From assembly GCA_946478675.1 (NCBI GenBank), contig CAMLEF010000182.1, positions 1 through 8,957 of the forward strand: a stretch of DNA of 8,957 bases, in the 5' to 3' direction. Position numbers and translations under genes: made by a program. The stretch is from an uncultured Flavobacteriales bacterium (lineage in GTDB: Bacteria; Bacteroidota; Bacteroidia; Palsa-965). Below are positions 6,025-8,957 of this stretch, piece after piece. Numbering within the stretch: the first letter of the stretch is position 1; every line of letters begins with the position of its first letter. The notes under the pieces were generated by a model. That model worked only from the letters and a program-made list of their open reading frames with translations. It was not told the origin of the DNA and searched no databases.

Positions 6025-7497
6025 TCACTTCTGCTCATACACTTTCACCGTCACATCCTCTCCGCTCTCCTGGAAAAAAATAATGCGGGGACGATGCTGC
6101 TTCACCTTTGCTTTTTTCTTTTCGACGAAGCAATAGTGCTTGTTTTTTCCGTCGCCGTAATCGAAAACTTTCATGCGGAAATCGTGCAGGCCGTTTTCTT
6201 TCGCGATCATCGCATAGGCTTTGTGGCGCGTCTTCGTAATGGTGCTGCGTGCGGATTTCGGAGTTGTCGTCGCATCGCCCACACGCTTGCCGCGCGCTTC
6301 GAGCTGACGACGACGGGTTTTGCGCATTCCTTGCGAATTGGAAAGATCTTCGATCACGAGATCGCCGTCTTCGATGGCCAGGCTGCGGTGCTTGCGGTTC
6401 ACGAGATGTAACGACGGGTCGCCGAGCAGGATGAATTGCTGCAGCGTTTTCAACTCCACGGCATCGATGCGCGGTGCGGAAGCCGCAATGAATCGTTGTC
6501 TCGCTTCAAGAAATGCGCGGCCGACGGAATGTCCACGCAGCACGCACGCGACAAAATATTGCGTGAGCAGATCGGCCTGTCCTTGTCCTTCGGTGGGGCC
6601 GTACGCAACTGTCGTGCTGCCGACGTACGCCGCGGCGCCGTGCAGTAAATACTTTGCAGAGATGCTCAGGTGGCGATTGCGTTTGTATTGCTCCGCGCCG
6701 TAACAACATTCCGCCGCGACAAATGTCCCTGACTGCAATTGCGGCACGTCGTCGGAATGGAAGCTCTCAGGATACGCGTTCCCGTGCTGCCCGTAGAAGT
6801 ACGGTTTCTTCGAACCGCCGTGGCAGTTGAAAAAATGAATGCGCGCATTCGCCTGTTTCGCGTAACGACCTTTTTTCGAAGGCGGGCTAAGGAGCAGCTG
6901 GTCGAGCCCGCCGAAAAGATTGGCGACGGTGATCGCCGAGGAGCCGGTCCATTCTTTGGTGCTGAGTGCAAACCACCGATCGTAATAATTTCTCGGGCGC
7001 GGCTTTACGGCAATCGCGTGACGGATCAGCTGCAAAAGATAATTCACATCGCGGCCACCGTTCACATCGGGCAGTCGTCCCACCACGCGCGTCGGGTGAA
7101 GAAAATGACGGCCGTCGCGCGAGAAGCCTTGCTCGCAGGCATACGGAAGATCACTGTCGATGATGAGACGATCATCGTCGCCGGTGAGATTGTCGAGCTT
7201 CACGTGCGGCACCACGTCTTTCGAACCGAGCAGCAGCACGTAATCCGGCCGGAACTTTTTGTACAGCGCATCGACGGCGTTTTTATTCGCGCGCACGTCT
7301 TCCTCCTTGCTCACTGCACGCGCGCCGAATGCACGAATGCTTTCATCGTCGAGATAAACGAGCTTCGATTGAATGCCGCGTTTCGCATCGGCAGCGATCA
7401 GTTGCGCGATGGATTTTTCAAGACGGTCGAGGCCGGTCTTTTTGTATTTGCGGAGTAACGCGGACCGGTTGGTCAGGATGAGTTTGTCGACAGCCAT
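6025..7497 (-). CDS. Gingipain-like (peptidase C25 / clan CD caspase-fold) protein, apparently cytoplasmic
   Basis: A 490-aa protein on the minus strand. The core resembles the C25 (gingipain) caspase-like fold: an N-terminal Rossmann-like part with PDYVLLLGSKDVVP (84-97), VVGRLPDVNGG (138-148; compare the VGRiP segment of C25), a His-Gly motif in FFNCHGGSK (H226, G227), a Cys motif in VAAECCYG (C264/C265, with C264 in the CxxG position) and ILLGDPSLHLV (356-366), a hallmark near the end of C25 domains. The predicted dyad is H226/C264. There is no signal peptide, no propeptide and no T9SS sorting domain, unlike secreted gingipains, so it probably acts inside the cell. A Lys/Arg-rich tail (about 390-465; MRKTRRRQLEARGKR, VEKKKAKVK) follows the peptidase domain and might bind nucleic acid or a protein partner. 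Substrate and role are unknown. Its TGA stop directly abuts repeat array 1. It lies 71 nt downstream of the DinB-fold gene. Confidence 0.8.
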   Translation of the reverse strand: MAVDKLILTNRSALLRKYKKTGLDRLEKSIAQLIAADAKRGIQSKLVYLDDESIRAFGARAVSKEEDVRANKNAVDALYKKFRPDYVLLLGSKDVVPHVKLDNLTGDDDRLIIDSDLPYACEQGFSRDGRHFLHPTRVVGRLPDVNGGRDVNYLLQLIRHAIAVKPRPRNYYDRWFALSTKEWTGSSAITVANLFGGLDQLLLSPPSKKGRYAKQANARIHFFNCHGGSKKPYFYGQHGNAYPESFHSDDVPQLQSGTFVAAECCYGAEQYKRNRHLSISAKYLLHGAAAYVGSTTVAYGPTEGQGQADLLTQYFVACVLRGHSVGRAFLEARQRFIAASAPRIDAVELKTLQQFILLGDPSLHLVNRKHRSLAIEDGDLVIEDLSNSQGMRKTRRRQLEARGKRVGDATTTPKSARSTITKTRHKAYAMIAKENGLHDFRMKVFDYGDGKNKHYCFVEKKKAKVKQHRPRIIFFQESGEDVTVKVYEQK

Positions 7498-7536
7498 GAA
7501 ATCTTCGGTAAGAGGTTATGTTTTTCTGAGCTCTTA

Positions 7537-7568
7537 CTAAAGTAGATCATTCCGGCTGTTAAAAGCAA
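7537..7568 (-). promoter_or_regulatory. Possible Bacteroidota-type promoter for the C25-like gene
   Basis: On the minus strand, TACTTTAG (7537-7544) resembles the phylum's -7 element TAnnTTTG with one mismatch. A TTGC (7565-7568) lies 20 nt further upstream, near the position of the -33 TTTG. The -7 box ends about 39 nt before the ATG at 7497, a normal leader length. The match is imperfect, and the gene may equally be read through from the DinB-fold gene 71 nt upstream. Confidence 0.3.
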
Positions 7569-8066
7569 CTACACCTGGCGATCGCGGCCCGACCAGTTGT
7601 TCGAGGTGCTGAGGTCGTGCGCGCCGGATTGTTTCGCGTAAAGGAAGAGCTGCATGCGGTACGCCGTAAGCCATCCCAGCGGCATGCGAACCAAACCGAG
7701 GCCCATCGACATTACTTCGCCGGTCGGATGCTTGACTTCTTTCATTGCGAAATGCGCTTCCGGAATTTCATTCACCATGCGCGTGATGTCTTCGAGCTGC
7801 TTGTCCATCGCTGCAGGAAATTCTTCCGGCGTCATCGCAGCGGTCCATTCGGTGAACGGTTTCCAGCTTTTCCAGTCGCTGTCGTTGAGCATCACGTGGA
7901 TCGGTGCGCTGCCGCAAACGGCGAGGTAACGCAGCAGCTCCGTCGTTGAACGTTGTTTTTCCGAAGGACGAAAGTCGAGCGTGCCGGCGGGAATTTTGCT
8001 GTAAAGATGTTTGCAGATGTTAATCTCCTTGGAAACGGAGTCGAGGAATTGCTCGCGGGTGATCAT
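7569..8066 (-). CDS. DinB-superfamily four-helix-bundle protein
   Basis: A 165-aa cytoplasmic protein with the helical pattern of the DinB/YfiT-like superfamily: a start helix (REQFLDSVSKEINICKHLYSKI), PAGTLDFRPSEKQRSTTELLRYLAV (26-50), an amphipathic helix with MDKQLEDITRMVNEIP, then WLTAYRMQLFLYAKQSG (132-148) and a terminal NNWSGRDR. Classic members bind a metal through three histidines, one in the ELLxHL segment and two in an HxxxH(R)xQL segment. Here those positions read ELLRYL (Y47) and WLTAYRMQL (W132, Y136), so the triad seems to be absent. A divergent member or one with a non-metal role is likely. Members act as thiol-dependent transferases or are uncharacterised; this is not DNA polymerase IV, which shares the name dinB. 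The start ATG (8064-8066) lies about 4 nt from repeat array 2. It is probably cotranscribed with the C25-like gene downstream. Confidence 0.75.
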   Translation of the reverse strand: MITREQFLDSVSKEINICKHLYSKIPAGTLDFRPSEKQRSTTELLRYLAVCGSAPIHVMLNDSDWKSWKPFTEWTAAMTPEEFPAAMDKQLEDITRMVNEIPEAHFAMKEVKHPTGEVMSMGLGLVRMPLGWLTAYRMQLFLYAKQSGAHDLSTSNNWSGRDRQV

Positions 8067-8356
8067 GGGAATAGTAGTAGAGGGATTTTGTAGTAGTAAA
8101 ATGAAAGCGGGTGCGAATTACGAATGGGGTACGAATATACTAATAGCAGTAGAGGGATTCTTTCGGAGTTGAAATGAAGGAGGGTGCGAATTACGAATCT
8201 GTACGAATATACGAATGGTAGTTGAGATGATTCTTTCGCATTGAAATGAAGAAGGGTTACGAATAATGCGAATGAATACGAATATACGAATGGGTTGTTG
8301 CGTCATTCTCCCTTTTCATCATTCGTATATTCGTACAGATTCGTAATTCGCACCCC
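8067..8356. repeat. Composite inverted array of ~74 bp ACGAAT/ATTCGT repeats (array 2)
   Basis: The entire gap between the divergent DinB-fold gene and queG is the same repeat family as 5598-6024, in inverse orientation. Three units run from the DinB-fold start codon outward (about 8071-8144, 8145-8218 and 8219-8293). Then come a 29-nt loop and an oppositely oriented partial unit (8321-8355). The first two have AGAGGGATT and GGTGCGAATTACGAAT; the third has GATGATTCTTTCGCA and GGGTTACGAATAATGCGAAT. That is the same subtype order seen in array 1 when read outward from the enclosed gene pair. The inner end ATAGTAGTAGAGGG (8071-8084) matches the inner end of array 1. The outer end stops one base before the TTG start of queG. 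Any promoters for the two divergent genes must lie within this array; no clear TAnnTTTG box was found. Confidence 0.88.
8277..8335. repeat. Palindromic centre of array 2 (15-bp arms, 29-nt loop)
   Basis: TACGAATATACGAAT (8277-8291) and its exact inverse ATTCGTATATTCGTA (8321-8335) flank 29 nt beginning with GGG and containing ATTCTCCC (8305-8312). Arm sequence, loop length and the position of both loop words equal those at 5713-5771, while the other loop bases differ. This conservation pattern marks the hairpin as a defined part of the element. Confidence 0.85.
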
Positions 8357-8957
8357 TTGGATATTGCTGCACGTACTGCTCTTGTTAAATCGGAAGCTAA
8401 ACGCCTCGGGTTCGACTATTGCGGTATTTCGAAAGCGGAATTTCTTGCGCAGGAAGCGCCGCGGCTGGAGGAATGGCTGAAGCGCAACATGCAGGGCGAA
8501 ATGAGCTGGATGGCGAATCACTTCGATCTCCGTCTCGATCCGACGAAACTGGTGCCGGGAGCGAAGAGTGTCGTGTCGCTGCTGCTGAATTATTTTCCGG
8601 GAAAAACGCAGGAGGATGAAACCGCGCCGAAGATCTCGAAATACGCGTACGGCGAAGATTATCATTTCGTCATCAAGCGGAAATTGAAAGAGTTGTTGCC
8701 GGCGCTGCAGGAGAAGATCGGCGAATCGATCGGGGGGCGCGTGTTTGTGGATTCTGCACCCGTGATGGACAAAGTGTGGGCGCAGCGTGGCGGGCTCGGA
8801 TGGCAGGGCAAGCACACGAACCTCATCAACCGTGAAATGGGCTCTTTCTTTTTTATCGCCGAGCTCATTCTCGATATCGAATTGCAGCCCGATGCGCCGA
8901 CCGGTGATCGCCAGCTCCGAGGAGGGCGCGCGCGGCAAGGTGATGGCCGGCTACGAC
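8357..8957 (+). CDS. queG: Epoxyqueuosine reductase QueG (3' truncated by window end)
   Basis: QueG reduces epoxyqueuosine to queuosine in tRNA, the last step of queuosine synthesis, using cobalamin and two 4Fe-4S clusters in the cytoplasm. About 184 residues fit the family: [20 protein letters not shown] (10-29), [35 protein letters not shown], the [10 protein letters not shown] block and [28 protein letters not shown] with the catalytic-type Asp at residue 132. No in-frame ATG precedes codon 45. TTG at 8357 gives the usual N-terminal length, and the frame is closed by a TGA at 8273. The repeat array ends one base before this TTG. The 4Fe-4S cysteine motif (CGTCTxC type) expected right after PDAPTGD is absent: from 8909 the sequence no longer matches the family and becomes far more GC-rich. 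That tail is either a frameshift or foreign sequence at a contig end. Confidence 0.85.
   Translation, partial: MDIAARTALVKSEAKRLGFDYCGISKAEFLAQEAPRLEEWLKRNMQGEMSWMANHFDLRLDPTKLVPGAKSVVSLLLNYFPGKTQEDETAPKISKYAYGEDYHFVIKRKLKELLPALQEKIGESIGGRVFVDSAPVMDKVWAQRGGLGWQGKHTNLINREMGSFFFIAELILDIELQPDAPTGDRQLRGGRARQGDGRLR
8909..8957. other. Off-family GC-rich tail, possible chimeric contig end
   Basis: By hand count 37 of these 49 bases are G or C, well above the preceding gene. In the queG frame they encode [16 protein letters not shown], unlike any QueG; in the next frame (from 8898) they read [20 protein letters not shown], which looks like ordinary protein. This suggests a misassembly or a real fusion junction near 8908. 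Confidence 0.5.

Noticed and set aside
5827..6411. 194-aa open frame across the repeat array into the C25-like gene
   Set aside because: Its first half is the translated repeat (RNSHPPSF, CERI peptides recurring) and the second half is antisense to the C25-like gene; a similar peptide arises from array 2 at 8118-8306. It is a by-product of the repeats.
6739..7458. 239-aa open frame antisense to the C25-like gene
   Set aside because: Valine/Arg/His-rich shadow with no family features, while the minus-strand frame has clear C25 landmarks.
5598..8356. Classic composite transposon or IS
   Set aside because: No transposase or recombinase is encoded between or inside the arrays, and no target-site duplication could be identified.
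8303..8938. 211-aa open frame on the minus strand over queG
   Set aside because: The plus strand encodes an unmistakable QueG N-terminal region; the minus-strand translation has no motif and starts in the GC-rich tail.

Overview
The window looks like chromosomal DNA of an environmental Bacteroidota (Bacteroidetes). Three consecutive secreted proteins end in type IX secretion (T9SS type A) sorting domains, a LytS-type kinase with a LytTR regulator follows, and start codons lack Shine-Dalgarno sites, as is usual for the phylum. No rRNA, tRNA, CRISPR, transposase or phage gene is visible. The genus cannot be fixed from this sequence.

Layout. 1-3865 (+): the C-terminal end of an Ig-like T9SS cargo protein; a 337-aa T9SS protein with two glycogen-binding-like beta-sandwich domains; and a 753-aa CotH-kinase/lamin-tail T9SS protein. 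A 108-bp segment (1471-1578) between the last two can fold into a 28-bp stem capped by two small hairpins. 3889-5600 (+): a membrane sensor kinase and its LytTR response regulator, overlapping by ATGA and starting 23 nt after the CotH gene, so possibly one operon with the cargo genes. 6025-8066 (-): a DinB-fold protein followed by a gingipain/caspase-like C25-type peptidase homologue with no signal peptide or sorting domain. 8357-8957 (+): the 5' part of queG (epoxyqueuosine reductase), apparently starting at TTG.

The most striking feature is a repeat family that fills both intergenic regions around the minus-strand pair (5598-6024 and 8067-8356) from gene edge to gene edge. Units of about 54-76 bp carry ACGAAT/ATTCGT words and a conserved inner end. 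They are arranged as two inverted composite arrays with the same order of subtypes. Each array holds a hairpin with identical 15-bp arms and a 29-nt loop sharing GGG and ATTCTCCC. The DinB/C25 pair is therefore bracketed by large inverted repeats.

Functionally the left half concerns surface or secreted proteins and a two-component system. The middle pair is of unknown function and is the best candidate for undescribed biology. queG belongs to tRNA queuosine biosynthesis. The last 49 bases are much more GC-rich and do not fit QueG, which suggests a contig-end artefact or a frameshift.
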